A stretch of DNA of 39,448 bases from a virus. Below the pieces are notes generated by a model. That model searched no databases, was not told the DNA's origin, and was given only the letters and a program-made list of their open reading frames with translations. The translations under genes were made by a program, and so were the position numbers. Positions 1-7,649 of the stretch are shown here, piece by piece; the stretch's first letter is position 1; each line of letters begins with the position of its first letter. The stretch is taken from the IMG/VR virus record IMGVR_UViG_3300035156_000364, positions 1 to 39,448 of that record; one strand, given 5' to 3'.

Positions 1-243
1 ATGAACCAACTTACTGACGAACAAAAGCTCATTGACAGTGCTTTGAATCATAAAACCGTTCGGGGCGTGACGATGTATTCGGTTTCGGAGGCGGACCCCG
101 GGACGACAGGGTTGAAGATTTTTTTCGCAGATAACTCAGCCCTTGAGTTGAAGGTAGGTGGCGTTACGGCAGGCGGACATCCTTCGCTCATCGTCAACCA
201 TATTCCGGACGTCTTTGTCGCTGAGGCTGAAAAGAAAGCATAG
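1..243 (+). CDS. Hypothetical 80-aa protein at left edge
   Basis: An 80-residue soluble, acidic protein that I do not recognise. It has no signal peptide or membrane segment. Alternating hydrophobic stretches around residues 36-54 and 58-75 suggest a small beta-rich fold. It lies on the plus strand, opposite to the neighbouring SOS-boxed gene and the late genes, and begins on the first base of the window, so its promoter is not visible. A GC-rich hairpin follows its stop at 256-271. It may be a prophage accessory gene or the first host gene; the sequence does not decide this. Confidence 0.5.
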   Translation: MNQLTDEQKLIDSALNHKTVRGVTMYSVSEADPGTTGLKIFFADNSALELKVGGVTAGGHPSLIVNHIPDVFVAEAEKKA

Positions 244-255
244 TAAGGATTACAT

Positions 256-287
256 GGGAGCGCGAGCTCCCGATAGTCCAAATTTTT
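256..287 (+). terminator. Weak terminator-like hairpin after first gene
   Basis: GGGAGC (256-261), loop GCGA and GCTCCC (266-271) form a perfect 6-bp stem 12 nt after the stop of the first gene. The T-run (283-287) is 11 nt beyond the stem rather than directly attached, so termination efficiency is doubtful. The rest of the gap to position 414 shows nothing I can name. Confidence 0.3.
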
Positions 288-414
288 CTATTGAGTTTTT
301 AAAACGGCTCTTCAGGAGCATCGAAAACACCCTGATGATGGCTCAGTGTCTTTTCCTATAGGAATTCACGCCAACTCTGCAACGTTACGCCAGAAGCTAC
401 GCCGTCGATTTGCC

Positions 415-657
415 CTACTTGATCCTCAACCGCTCATCCTCGATGACACAGGGCTCGTTGCGAAGATCCTCTCGCAATGACTCCAGCAGGATGCTCAGGC
501 CACCACTGAGCGTGATGGTGCGCTGCACTTGATCAATCTTCAAGGCCAGAGCACGCAGCCGCTTGATCTCCCAAAGAAGTTCAACAATGTCCTGCGGATC
601 TTTGCGCACGCCGATGTCGTGCAGGCGCTCACGTGTGAGTGGGGGCTTGAAAAGCAT
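415..657 (-). CDS. SOS-boxed small protein of unknown function
   Basis: An 80-aa, mostly helical, charged protein starting MLFKPPLTRERLHDIG. I do not recognise the family. The ATG at 657 is preferred over an in-frame ATG at 732, because a full LexA-type operator (667-686) and a 16-bp palindrome (699-714) lie directly upstream and would otherwise be inside the coding region. No strong Shine-Dalgarno is visible. It sits alone after the holin gene, reading leftward at the genome end. An SOS-controlled orphan at a prophage edge recalls LexA-controlled prophage genes such as 186 Tum (antirepressor), but there is no visible sequence similarity to support that role. Confidence 0.6.
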   Translation of the reverse strand: MLFKPPLTRERLHDIGVRKDPQDIVELLWEIKRLRALALKIDQVQRTITLSGGLSILLESLREDLRNEPCVIEDERLRIK

Positions 658-666
658 AGGATCTAA

Positions 667-686
667 TACTGTACAAAACCACAGTA
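667..686 (-). promoter_or_regulatory. LexA (SOS) box
   Basis: TACTGTACAAAACCACAGTA matches TACTGT-N8-ACAGTA, the gamma/betaproteobacterial SOS box (CTGT-N8-ACAG plus the flanking TA pairs). Its edge is 9 nt upstream of the ATG at 657. A minus-strand TTGCCA (-35-like) partly precedes it. This predicts LexA repression of the 80-aa gene and induction by DNA damage. Confidence 0.8.
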
Positions 687-698
687 TATGGCAAGCGA

Positions 699-714
699 GT
701 GCAGACGTATGCAC
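699..714. repeat. 16-bp palindrome GTGCAGACGTATGCAC (copy 1)
   Basis: One of three copies in the window of GTGCAGACGTNTGCAC, a palindrome varying at one position. This copy is 13 bp from the LexA box and upstream of the 415-657 gene, and is itself embedded in AGTGCA...TGCACT. The other copies are at 24750-24765 and 33995-34010. It is likely a protein-binding site; the binder is unknown. Confidence 0.6.
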
Positions 715-769
715 TCCTCCCCTACCGATCAACTGTAGCTAAGTCATCGACGTGCCAGCGCTATGGCAA

Positions 770-1303
770 TCAGCGCGCATCGCCAGCCGGTGGCGCCTGA
801 GCCAGCAGCGCGCTCTTCGCCTCGCTGCCCTTCGTGCTGCCATAGTAGTACGCCACAATGCCCCCGAAGGTGCTGCCCAGCACGCCGAGCATGATGTTCA
901 CAATGTCGCGGTTCTCGCCTGGGATCGGCTTGAACAGCATGAACACCAGCATGCCGAAGAAGCCTGCGGTGACCAGGTACGCCAGAATCTTGGGCGTACG
1001 GTCCTTCACCTGGATCTCGCGGTTCCGCGCCGAGTCGCGGTCGGCATTGTCCAGCGCCGCCATCTTTTCCATGTTGTCGAAGCCCAATGCCTGCATCTTG
1101 GAAGCGAAGTCGTTGTCGGCCGCCTTGAGAGCGAGCATCTGCTCCGGAGTGGCGCCACCGAGTGCCGACTTGATGGCGGCTTCCGTCTTGTCGGATAGCC
1201 CAAGCGCATCGGCCGCCGCGGTGACGGCCATACCGCCCAGCGGCCCGCCCAGGGCAGTGCCGATCCATGGAGCCACGGTCTTGAGGATTGAGGTGATATC
1301 CAT
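770..1303 (-). CDS. Holin, 3-TM (GTA-holin-like) family
   Basis: A 177-aa membrane protein. It has an N-terminal hydrophobic/amphipathic region (residues 10-33), a charged helical middle with many D, E and K residues, and two clear C-terminal membrane segments around residues 106-123 and 133-150. The final SEAKSALLAQ-type tail fits the three-transmembrane holin family (PF11351-like). It follows the endolysin by 14 nt and has an AAAGG Shine-Dalgarno. Predicted role: inner-membrane permeabilisation releasing the endolysin. It is the last gene of the lysis cassette. Confidence 0.7.
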   Translation of the reverse strand: MDITSILKTVAPWIGTALGGPLGGMAVTAAADALGLSDKTEAAIKSALGGATPEQMLALKAADNDFASKMQALGFDNMEKMAALDNADRDSARNREIQVKDRTPKILAYLVTAGFFGMLVFMLFKPIPGENRDIVNIMLGVLGSTFGGIVAYYYGSTKGSEAKSALLAQAPPAGDAR

Positions 1304-1317
1304 ACGTTGCCTTTCGA

Positions 1318-1863
1318 TTAAGCGACTTGCACTCGGTTCAGCATCCAGCCGAAGAAAAATTCTTCGTTGGCTGCGCGGTTCTCAGTGATTTCCATGTAAT
1401 AGGCGCCCTGCAGGCAGTTGAGCGCACGCAGGATGACCTTCTCGCCGTCGAGGCCGCGCTGGTGCAGCACATACAGCAGGGCGGTCTGCGTAGCCAAGCC
1501 TAGCGCGCCATCGACGACCAGATCGGGGAACAGCTTGGCCTGCCGATTGAGCAGGTTTAGCGTTCGCTGCAACCACTTGCCAGGGTGGCCAGTGCCGCAG
1601 TTCACTCCAGAGTCGACCAGCTCTTCGGCAATAGCCAGGTTGATCGAGGCGATGCGGGTGAACCCGGGCGCGGTGACGTACTCGCGCATATAGATTGCGG
1701 AGGCCTGGTCGCGCGTCAGTTCGCGCATGGCGGAGGCGTAGCCATTGCGGCGCGCCGTGGCGATCGTGATCCCCCACATGGTTTCACCCCCAGCGTCGTT
1801 CGGATTGTTGGCGTAGCCCTTTTCGCGATCGAGCACGCCCTCGATGATCGTTTGAATGCTCAT
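1318..1863 (-). CDS. Endolysin, glycoside hydrolase 108 with PG-binding domain
   Basis: A 181-aa peptidoglycan hydrolase. The GH108 signature is at the N-terminus: DREKGY (Glu14 the predicted catalytic acid), NPNDAGG and TMWGIT. The C-terminal half, with conserved CGTGHPGKWLQRTLN and VDGALG, matches the PG_binding_3 domain usual in this family. There is no signal peptide or SAR segment, so export should depend on the holin. The ATG overlaps the stop of the collagen-like gene (ATGA), which fixes the start. Confidence 0.92.
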   Translation of the reverse strand: MSIQTIIEGVLDREKGYANNPNDAGGETMWGITIATARRNGYASAMRELTRDQASAIYMREYVTAPGFTRIASINLAIAEELVDSGVNCGTGHPGKWLQRTLNLLNRQAKLFPDLVVDGALGLATQTALLYVLHQRGLDGEKVILRALNCLQGAYYMEITENRAANEEFFFGWMLNRVQVA

Positions 1864-2171
1864 TTGCCACCTCCCCAGAATCCGTTACCCTTGGCACCCG
1901 TGGCGCCGGTATTGCCCTTTTCGCCGGACTTGCCCTGGTCGCCGCTCTTGCCCGTCTTGCCGCGCGCGCCGGCGTCACCGTCCGCACCAGCCTCGCCGGC
2001 CGGCCCAGCTCGCCCTCGGTCACCCATTAAGCCTTGCGCGCCGACAGGGCCGGCCGGCCCGCGCACCGTTGCCGGCGGATACAGCCACGCCACGACGATG
2101 AGCGCTAGTGCCACGCCGACGAAGATGCGCAGCACCCAGTAAAAAGAAACCGACAATTTCGTGTCCTTCAT
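1860..2171 (-). CDS. Membrane-anchored collagen-like protein in lysis cassette
   Basis: A 103-aa protein. It has a short cytoplasmic N-terminus, one membrane segment (about residues 12-31), then exactly 20 uninterrupted G-X-Y triplets (residues 38-97) and a short FWGGGK tail. The triplets are rich in Lys, Asp, Glu and Arg, as in bacterial collagen-like rods. The start at 2171 is chosen because its ATG overlaps the stop of the XhlA-like gene (ATGA) and it excludes an N-terminal stretch in shadow coding. The neighbours are lysis genes, so a periplasmic rod anchored in the inner membrane is predicted. The role is unknown; a spanin-like structural part is one possibility. Confidence 0.8.
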   Translation of the reverse strand: MKDTKLSVSFYWVLRIFVGVALALIVVAWLYPPATVRGPAGPVGAQGLMGDRGRAGPAGEAGADGDAGARGKTGKSGDQGKSGEKGNTGATGAKGNGFWGGGK

Positions 2172-2455
2172 TTGATATGCCCTCCTGTGATGAGGTTGAC
2201 GATCCATGTGGCCATGCCCACCACGGCAAGCCCTAGCGTGCTGATGCCCCACCGCAGCGCCTTGTTGCGCTCATCCTCCAAGGCCTTGATACGTAGCTCG
2301 GCGTTCTTGGCGTCGGCCTCGGCCTTCAAGCACACACGGTGAATTTCGCCCTCTGCCTCGCGCTTGTTCTCCTCAATTTCTCGCTCTATAAAAGTGATTC
2401 TCTGAATGGCCAGCAATAGCTGAGCCTCGTTTGATGCGGTCATTGCTGGCGGCAT
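2168..2455 (-). CDS. XhlA-like membrane protein of lysis cassette
   Basis: A 95-aa protein. Residues 10-68 are charged and heptad-like (coiled coil), followed by one C-terminal membrane helix (about 69-90) and a short polar end. This coiled-coil plus C-terminal TM plan is that of XhlA/haemolysin-type phage membrane proteins that cooperate with holins. AAGGGG precedes the ATG at 2455. It is the first gene after the terminator at 2510-2536, so it opens the lysis cassette. The family call rests on architecture only. Confidence 0.55.
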   Translation of the reverse strand: MPPAMTASNEAQLLLAIQRITFIEREIEENKREAEGEIHRVCLKAEADAKNAELRIKALEDERNKALRWGISTLGLAVVGMATWIVNLITGGHIK

Positions 2456-2509
2456 AGGCGCCCCTTGGAGTTAGCCTGCGCGGGCAGGCGGTGGTGGAAA
2501 GCTGATGCG

Positions 2510-2536
2510 AAAAAGCCGCTCGATGGCGGCTTGGCT
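2510..2536 (-). terminator. Intrinsic terminator between tail fibre and lysis genes
   Basis: On the minus strand, AAGCCGC, a 6-nt loop and GCGGCTT are followed by a T5 run. It lies 15 nt after the tail-fibre stop and about 55 nt before the XhlA-like start, inside what otherwise looks like one late operon. Confidence 0.7.
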
Positions 2537-2551
2537 TTTGATATCAGAATT

Positions 2552-4225
2552 CTAGGCATTCGCACTTGGGGCGCCGATCTGGAAAAATGTCCCGCCGCTG
2601 CAAGCGAACAGCACGCATTGCAAGTGAGCTAACACAACAGCCCCCCCGCCGGCGGTGCGCATATTGGCGTTGCGATTGATAGTGACCGGGGCGCCTGAAG
2701 CATTAATGAGAGTGACTAAACGGTGTCCAGCACTGCTACCGACTAGGCCACCTGCGATAACACCCGCGGCGCCAAAGGTAATCTGGTCCATGAAGTCAAC
2801 GTTGACATTTGCAGGAACTGAGAAATACGTGCCGTTTGAGTAATTGATCGGCTTTGAATAATCCACGGTGGACTCGGAGAACGACACAACCCTCTGACCT
2901 GCGTTGTTCAGGATGTCAAACGACCGATTAGGGCTGATGGTCAATTCCAGGAGGAACGTGGTGCTGTTCACCCGCATGTAGTAATTGTCCAGGTTTGAGT
3001 TCGCGGTCCAATGCGCCCCACGCGATGTGCTAGGGATACGGATAGCATCGCCCCGGTTCCCGTCATAAATATAGATATTGGCTTCGTAACAGGAATCAGT
3101 GTAGAAGGCCAATCCGAAGTTCCACCTATTGTCACCAAGCCCGTTCGTCGGGGTCCTCGTGGCCTGCACAAAGTACGCCGAACGGGGGCGATAGTCGCCA
3201 CCGGACACCACGACGCTTCCCCTTATGATCGGGCTGGTGTCGGTATCGCAATTCCTGTTGAAGTTGTTCGCATCTATCTCCTGCACTAGCACCTGTGCCG
3301 TACCCGTAGCAGCGCCCTCAAGTTGGCCTAGCAGGGCCTGCGCCCATCCCTGCGCATTCGGAGCAGCTACGCGAATACGGCCGTCTATCGAAACAGCATC
3401 AGTCAGCGTGCCTTCGTAGCCCGCAGCAGGGGAGTCGGTAACGTTCGTCCAGAACACGCCATTCCATAAACGGTGCATGTAATTGGGGATCGACTCTGCG
3501 TAACTCATCAGTTTGACTTTGAACGCGCGCGGGTTTATGCCTTCCGACCTCTGGATAAAATAGTGGAATGGCATGAGGCCAGGGCCGCTAAACCAAGAGG
3601 GGGACGCTAATACCCCAGTGTTCCTAGGAATCGTAGGTGAACTGTTCAGCAAGTAGCTGACGGATGGTGCTGGGACCTCCACGCTCGTCCCAATCTCAGC
3701 CGCCCGAGCCGCCGCATTAGCGAACGCTGCGGTATCGTCTGTTACGCCGTCGCCTTTGGCTCCGAAGCCCATGACGCTGACGCGCTCGCGCAATTCGTCT
3801 TGCACGCTGCGTTTAATAGCACCCACTCCGAGCTGGATAAAACCCATTAGCGACGAACCAAGCGCCGCCGCTAAATCAGCAAAGACAATTCCTTGAATGA
3901 GCCGAAATTTTGCGGTCTCAAACGTCCCGCTCGTAACAAAGGGCAGACTTCCCGAGTTCGGCGCATAGGTGTTCCCTGCGTACGTCACCGTCTGCGATCG
4001 CAATGTCATGCTCAAGCCGGTCGCGTATGTCACCGGCGGCGAATATCCCAGTCCCGCCATCACTGCGTCGGCCGCCAGACCGATATTGATCATTGCCCCT
4101 TGCAGCGTCAGCTTGATCCGACCCAGACGATCTGCCGTGGTCGGCGCCGTCGACGTCGCAACGGCCGCAATATGGTCAACGTCTGCCTTCGCGTTGTTCA
4201 GGTCGTTGATATTAATTGATGGCAT
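2552..4225 (-). CDS. Tail fibre / tailspike-like protein
   Basis: A 557-aa virion protein downstream of the J-like hub, the usual position for a receptor-binding fibre. Residues 1-125 look like a fibre base. Residues 148-170 carry the VSVMGFGAKGDGVTDDT motif that begins the pectin-lyase-like beta-helix of many tailspikes. After that motif the chain lacks obvious long parallel beta-helix repeats and ends in beta-rich, Gly/Asn-rich sequence (ITFGAAG, VTLINASGAPVTI). AAAGGA precedes the ATG. A terminator hairpin (4241-4264) sits just upstream. No separate fibre chaperone gene is visible. Confidence 0.75.
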   Translation of the reverse strand: MPSININDLNNAKADVDHIAAVATSTAPTTADRLGRIKLTLQGAMINIGLAADAVMAGLGYSPPVTYATGLSMTLRSQTVTYAGNTYAPNSGSLPFVTSGTFETAKFRLIQGIVFADLAAALGSSLMGFIQLGVGAIKRSVQDELRERVSVMGFGAKGDGVTDDTAAFANAAARAAEIGTSVEVPAPSVSYLLNSSPTIPRNTGVLASPSWFSGPGLMPFHYFIQRSEGINPRAFKVKLMSYAESIPNYMHRLWNGVFWTNVTDSPAAGYEGTLTDAVSIDGRIRVAAPNAQGWAQALLGQLEGAATGTAQVLVQEIDANNFNRNCDTDTSPIIRGSVVVSGGDYRPRSAYFVQATRTPTNGLGDNRWNFGLAFYTDSCYEANIYIYDGNRGDAIRIPSTSRGAHWTANSNLDNYYMRVNSTTFLLELTISPNRSFDILNNAGQRVVSFSESTVDYSKPINYSNGTYFSVPANVNVDFMDQITFGAAGVIAGGLVGSSAGHRLVTLINASGAPVTINRNANMRTAGGGAVVLAHLQCVLFACSGGTFFQIGAPSANA

Positions 4226-4240
4226 GTTTTCCTTTGGGCG

Positions 4241-4264
4241 AAAAAAAACCCACCGAAGTGGGCT
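4241..4264 (-). terminator. Intrinsic terminator upstream of tail fibre
   Basis: Minus strand CCCAC-TTCG-GTGGG followed by eight T. It lies between the hub stop (4283) and the fibre start (4225), leaving 15 nt to the start codon, enough for the AAAGGA ribosome site but not for a promoter. It has the same TTCG-loop design as the hairpins at 11376, 13138 and 19740. Confidence 0.7.
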
Positions 4265-4282
4265 CTATCGAAATGCAGATTT

Positions 4283-6790
4283 TTAATTGATCACTGAGTC
4301 ACGCGCTGGAGTTGCCGCGTAATCCATCTGGTAATAACTCGGCGAATAATTCACCGCTCGCAGCGTCACGTACTGGCCGTCCGACAAGTCAATCTCCTGC
4401 ACGAGGTACGCCATCGACCCGCGCGCGCTGTCGGCCGCGAAGCTAAAGATCGTCCTGATGCCGGCAACACCGCCGCGCGTCACGATCGCTTCCGCTGGCA
4501 GCGCCTGCAGCACGACCTGGTTGACTTCCGCGCCAGGGCTGGCGGCAATGCTCTGCAGCGACCCGTCGCGCCGCATCAGCACGATGCTGTGCGCCAGCCC
4601 GGGCGTGAACACCACGTCCTGGCTCAGCGTCAGCGTCAGGCCGTCCTGCCCCACCACTTCGCCGTCGTATGACTTGAAGCGCGTGTTGTCGACAATGTCG
4701 ATGCGGGCGTTCGGCAGCAGCGCCCGGGCGTCCAGGGTCGTAGTGGTCTCGATGTTGATGCGCTGGCCACGGATCTTGAAGTACTCGCGGTTGGCGCGCA
4801 GCCAGGCCTGCTCGAAAGAACGGATGCCGGCGATCTCAAATTTCTTCAGCCTGGTGTAGCTGCCATCGAGCGGCAGCGTGATCGTTTCCGACTGCTGGGT
4901 GTCCGGGTCGACATACACAAATTCGACACCGTCATAGTCAGCATCCGAGGCGAAGTTGCGCGTCACCGTCTCGGCACGCGGTTTTTTGTTGCGATGGGTG
5001 AACAGCGCGGTGCTGGCTGGCTGGGCCCGGTCGAGCGCCAGGCGGATCTTGCCGTTCTGCCGGTAGGCGATGCAGAAGCCAGCGTTGGCAATGTTCACCA
5101 GTGTCTCCTCGAACGATGTGTTGTCCGTGTCGAAGGTGTAGTTGAACTGGCCGCAGGCAAAGTTCCAGGCATCAAGCGCCTGCTGCACGCCCCAGATCTG
5201 AGCCATATCCACCTCGGTGGCGAGGTCACGCGCGCCGATCTTCGGGTCGACCGCCACTGCAGCGATGATGTCGACCAGGCGGGACGTCCGCGCGATGGTT
5301 CCGCTGACGTGCCGGCCGGCGGCGTCGAACGCTCCAGAGAACGACGAGCCGTCGTAGACCGGTAGCCGGCGCGATGCGATGACGTTCAACTGGCGCGACT
5401 TCACCGCGGTGGCCCGGGCTGTGGCCTGGGTGATCGTATGGATCGTCGTCTTGTTGCCAAAGTGGGCTTTCGTCACCGGCGTCACGCTGTACAGGTCACC
5501 CCACTTGATCTCGTCCTGAACGGTTCCTTTGAAGACGAAGTCGTGTTCCGACGTGCGTTTCATGCGAACACGAGCGGGACCGGTCCAGCCGGTGGCGTGT
5601 TCCACGGTATCGGCACGCTCATCGGTATCGACCCCGGTCAGAGAACCCGCCACGGTTTCGACGATCCCAGTCGGCTGCAGCGCAGCATCCAGCTTCTCGA
5701 TGTAGATCTCGAAGCCGACAGTGCATTCAGACTTGCCACCGTCGTCTTTGAACAGACCATTTGCTGCGACGATGTTGCACCAGACCTGCGTACGCCCTTT
5801 ATCCGAAAGCGTCACCCAGCCTTCGTCCTCTGCCACTGGAGGTAATGTCACAATGCCGGTCACGCTGGTATCACCTTCATCCCAGGCCGTGTCGACGACG
5901 ATGTAGCCGTCACCCACTTCGGTGACGAAATATGTTCCCGAATACGGGTAGGTAGTACTTGCCGAGGCCGCGATGATCACGTGGTCCCCGACCTCCACGA
6001 CCGAATTGAAGTTGGGAGTTTTGTCCTTTTGTTCAATCCGCCCTCCCTCGAAAAAAGCATATTGCTTGTTGACGTTCGGCAGGCCGGTCTGATTCGGAGC
6101 CTTGAGCGTGATCCCATCCACCTCTTCCGCACGCCGCACAGTGATCACCTCGTCAATGATCGCATCGCCGACCAACACCTGCGGCGGGTCGCCGCTGTTC
6201 GGCGACGTGAACGGCGGGTAAACCGCCGCGCTGGCGCCCCTGATGTCCTCGATCAGCGTGTCACCGTCGGAAAGATCATCGATGTCGTAGTAGCCGCGCC
6301 CGATGCAGTAATAGCCGTACTCGTATTTCTTGTTGTCGATGTACTTGTTATACGTCGGCATCATCAGCGACGGGATCGACTTCACCGTGCCGTAGATGTC
6401 CTCCACGCGCTCGAGGAGACGGGCCTTGTTCTCGCGGCTGCCAAGCGCATTGTTCGGGCTCTGCTGGGTGCGGTTCACGTTGCCAGGCATGACCGGCTTC
6501 GGGATCAGCACGTACACCGCCGCGGCGAAGACAGCCGCAATCACGAAATACGCCCACACCGGCAGCCCCGGGCTTTCGAGGATGACATACTCGGCGGCGC
6601 TGTTGGCCATGATCGCAGCCACGTCGCGGCTGATGTCGCTCTCGGCTGACGGCTCGCCGGCATAGATCTGCACGTTGACCTGTGGCGCGGCGCCGTAATG
6701 GTCCAGCAGCCACTCGGCCAGGCTGTCCACCTCGAACAGCTGCGGCGCCGCCACGGCGAACGGGTGATCATAAAGTCGGATCGTTGTCAT
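4283..6790 (-). CDS. Tail tip hub / central fibre, TipJ (lambda J-like)
   Basis: An 835-aa protein that forms the baseplate hub at the tail tip and contributes to host specificity. It has an N-terminal ThiF-like/ubiquitin-like stretch, a hydrophobic segment at about residues 78-96, then the conserved 'NALGSRENKARLLERVEDIYG' region and later J-type blocks (GVQQALDAWNFACGQFNY, FKIRGQRINIETTTTLDA, YQMDYA). The order tail peptidase then J-like hub matches lambda K/I-J. The start at 6790 is preferred to 6805 because it forms an ATGA overlap with the NlpC gene. It is shorter than lambda J (1132 aa), common for TipJ-family hubs. Confidence 0.85.
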   Translation of the reverse strand: MTTIRLYDHPFAVAAPQLFEVDSLAEWLLDHYGAAPQVNVQIYAGEPSAESDISRDVAAIMANSAAEYVILESPGLPVWAYFVIAAVFAAAVYVLIPKPVMPGNVNRTQQSPNNALGSRENKARLLERVEDIYGTVKSIPSLMMPTYNKYIDNKKYEYGYYCIGRGYYDIDDLSDGDTLIEDIRGASAAVYPPFTSPNSGDPPQVLVGDAIIDEVITVRRAEEVDGITLKAPNQTGLPNVNKQYAFFEGGRIEQKDKTPNFNSVVEVGDHVIIAASASTTYPYSGTYFVTEVGDGYIVVDTAWDEGDTSVTGIVTLPPVAEDEGWVTLSDKGRTQVWCNIVAANGLFKDDGGKSECTVGFEIYIEKLDAALQPTGIVETVAGSLTGVDTDERADTVEHATGWTGPARVRMKRTSEHDFVFKGTVQDEIKWGDLYSVTPVTKAHFGNKTTIHTITQATARATAVKSRQLNVIASRRLPVYDGSSFSGAFDAAGRHVSGTIARTSRLVDIIAAVAVDPKIGARDLATEVDMAQIWGVQQALDAWNFACGQFNYTFDTDNTSFEETLVNIANAGFCIAYRQNGKIRLALDRAQPASTALFTHRNKKPRAETVTRNFASDADYDGVEFVYVDPDTQQSETITLPLDGSYTRLKKFEIAGIRSFEQAWLRANREYFKIRGQRINIETTTTLDARALLPNARIDIVDNTRFKSYDGEVVGQDGLTLTLSQDVVFTPGLAHSIVLMRRDGSLQSIAASPGAEVNQVVLQALPAEAIVTRGGVAGIRTIFSFAADSARGSMAYLVQEIDLSDGQYVTLRAVNYSPSYYQMDYAATPARDSVIN

Positions 6791-7158
6791 GCTGCCTTCG
6801 CCCAAAATTCAATCAATGCGTATTCGTCGCCGATAACGCTCATCTCCTGGTACTGCCCGCCGCTCTCCAGCATGTGCAGCACGCGGCCCTGGTAGTAGAT
6901 GCCGCAATGGTGCAGGCCGGTGCGCGCCGACTTGCCAAGCAGGACCACGCAGTAATCGACCGGCTCGGCGAGCTGCGCGAAGCCGTGCGCGGACTTGTGC
7001 AGTGCCAGGCGGAAGGCGCCGGCAATGGCACGGATCGACGCGTTCACCGTCTTATAGTCGCTGACCGTGTCGTCCAGCTCGTTTGTGTAGACGTCTGCAA
7101 TCAGACACCAGCACGGTGGAAAGGGGTATTGGCGCCCCAGGTATTCATTCACGTTCAC
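6787..7158 (-). CDS. NlpC/P60-like tail assembly peptidase
   Basis: A 123-aa protein of the phage tail K-like NlpC/P60 type. The predicted nucleophile is Cys16 in PPCWCLIADVY, where the usual family text is DCWGLV..VY. The predicted His is in GLHHCGIYYQGRVLHM (His84), with a second His95. It lies between DUF1833 and the J-like hub, as in lambda-like tails, with ATGA overlaps on both sides indicating translational coupling. The Asp before the catalytic Cys is replaced by Pro, and the Gly after Trp by Cys, so activity may be altered. It is probably part of the tail tip, digesting cell wall or assisting assembly. Confidence 0.8.
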   Translation of the reverse strand: MNVNEYLGRQYPFPPCWCLIADVYTNELDDTVSDYKTVNASIRAIAGAFRLALHKSAHGFAQLAEPVDYCVVLLGKSARTGLHHCGIYYQGRVLHMLESGGQYQEMSVIGDEYALIEFWAKAA

Positions 7159-7649
7159 AGGAAGCCTCGCAACATGGGATTATCTCTCGGGGAATACAGC
7201 TCGCCAGTGCGGGTCACGTTCAAGCGCGGCGACACCGCGGAGATACTGGCCGCGCCGGTCTCGAACGACACGCTCTCGGCCTGCAGGACGGCCGTCGCCT
7301 GGGCCGCACCCAGGTCATCGCTTAAATACTCGCGGTACACGACCCGGATTTTCTCCTCGGTGTCGACCGGGATCCGGTCTATCTGCTCGCGGAACTCGTC
7401 CTCGATGTCGACCAGGCCGAGCCGGATATCGAACTTTTGATCGAGGTGACCTTCGCTGCCGGCCAGCTTCACTTCGAAGTTGGCCATCTGCATGGCGAAG
7501 CCGCCGGCCACGCCCTCATAAGGTTCACGCCAAAGGTGATAGGTTTTCGACATGGCCGAGTGACTGAACTCCAGCGTCTGGATGGTCCATACGGACTGCG
7601 GCGCCGACGCCAGAAACTGGCGCATGCGCGATTCAAGATCAAGGCTCAT
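7155..7649 (-). CDS. DUF1833 minor tail protein
   Basis: A 164-aa protein with the features of the DUF1833 phage tail family: an N-terminal VWTIQTLEFSHSAMSKTYHLW region, a central LDQKFDIRLGLVDIEDEFREQIDRIP block and a C-terminal PRLNVTRTGELYSPRDNPMLRGFL. It sits between the duplicated tail protein and the NlpC/P60 gene, the position of lambda M/L-type tail tip genes. Both ends overlap neighbours by a few bases. It is likely a baseplate component linking the distal tail to the hub. Confidence 0.8.
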   Translation of the reverse strand: MSLDLESRMRQFLASAPQSVWTIQTLEFSHSAMSKTYHLWREPYEGVAGGFAMQMANFEVKLAGSEGHLDQKFDIRLGLVDIEDEFREQIDRIPVDTEEKIRVVYREYLSDDLGAAQATAVLQAESVSFETGAASISAVSPRLNVTRTGELYSPRDNPMLRGFL

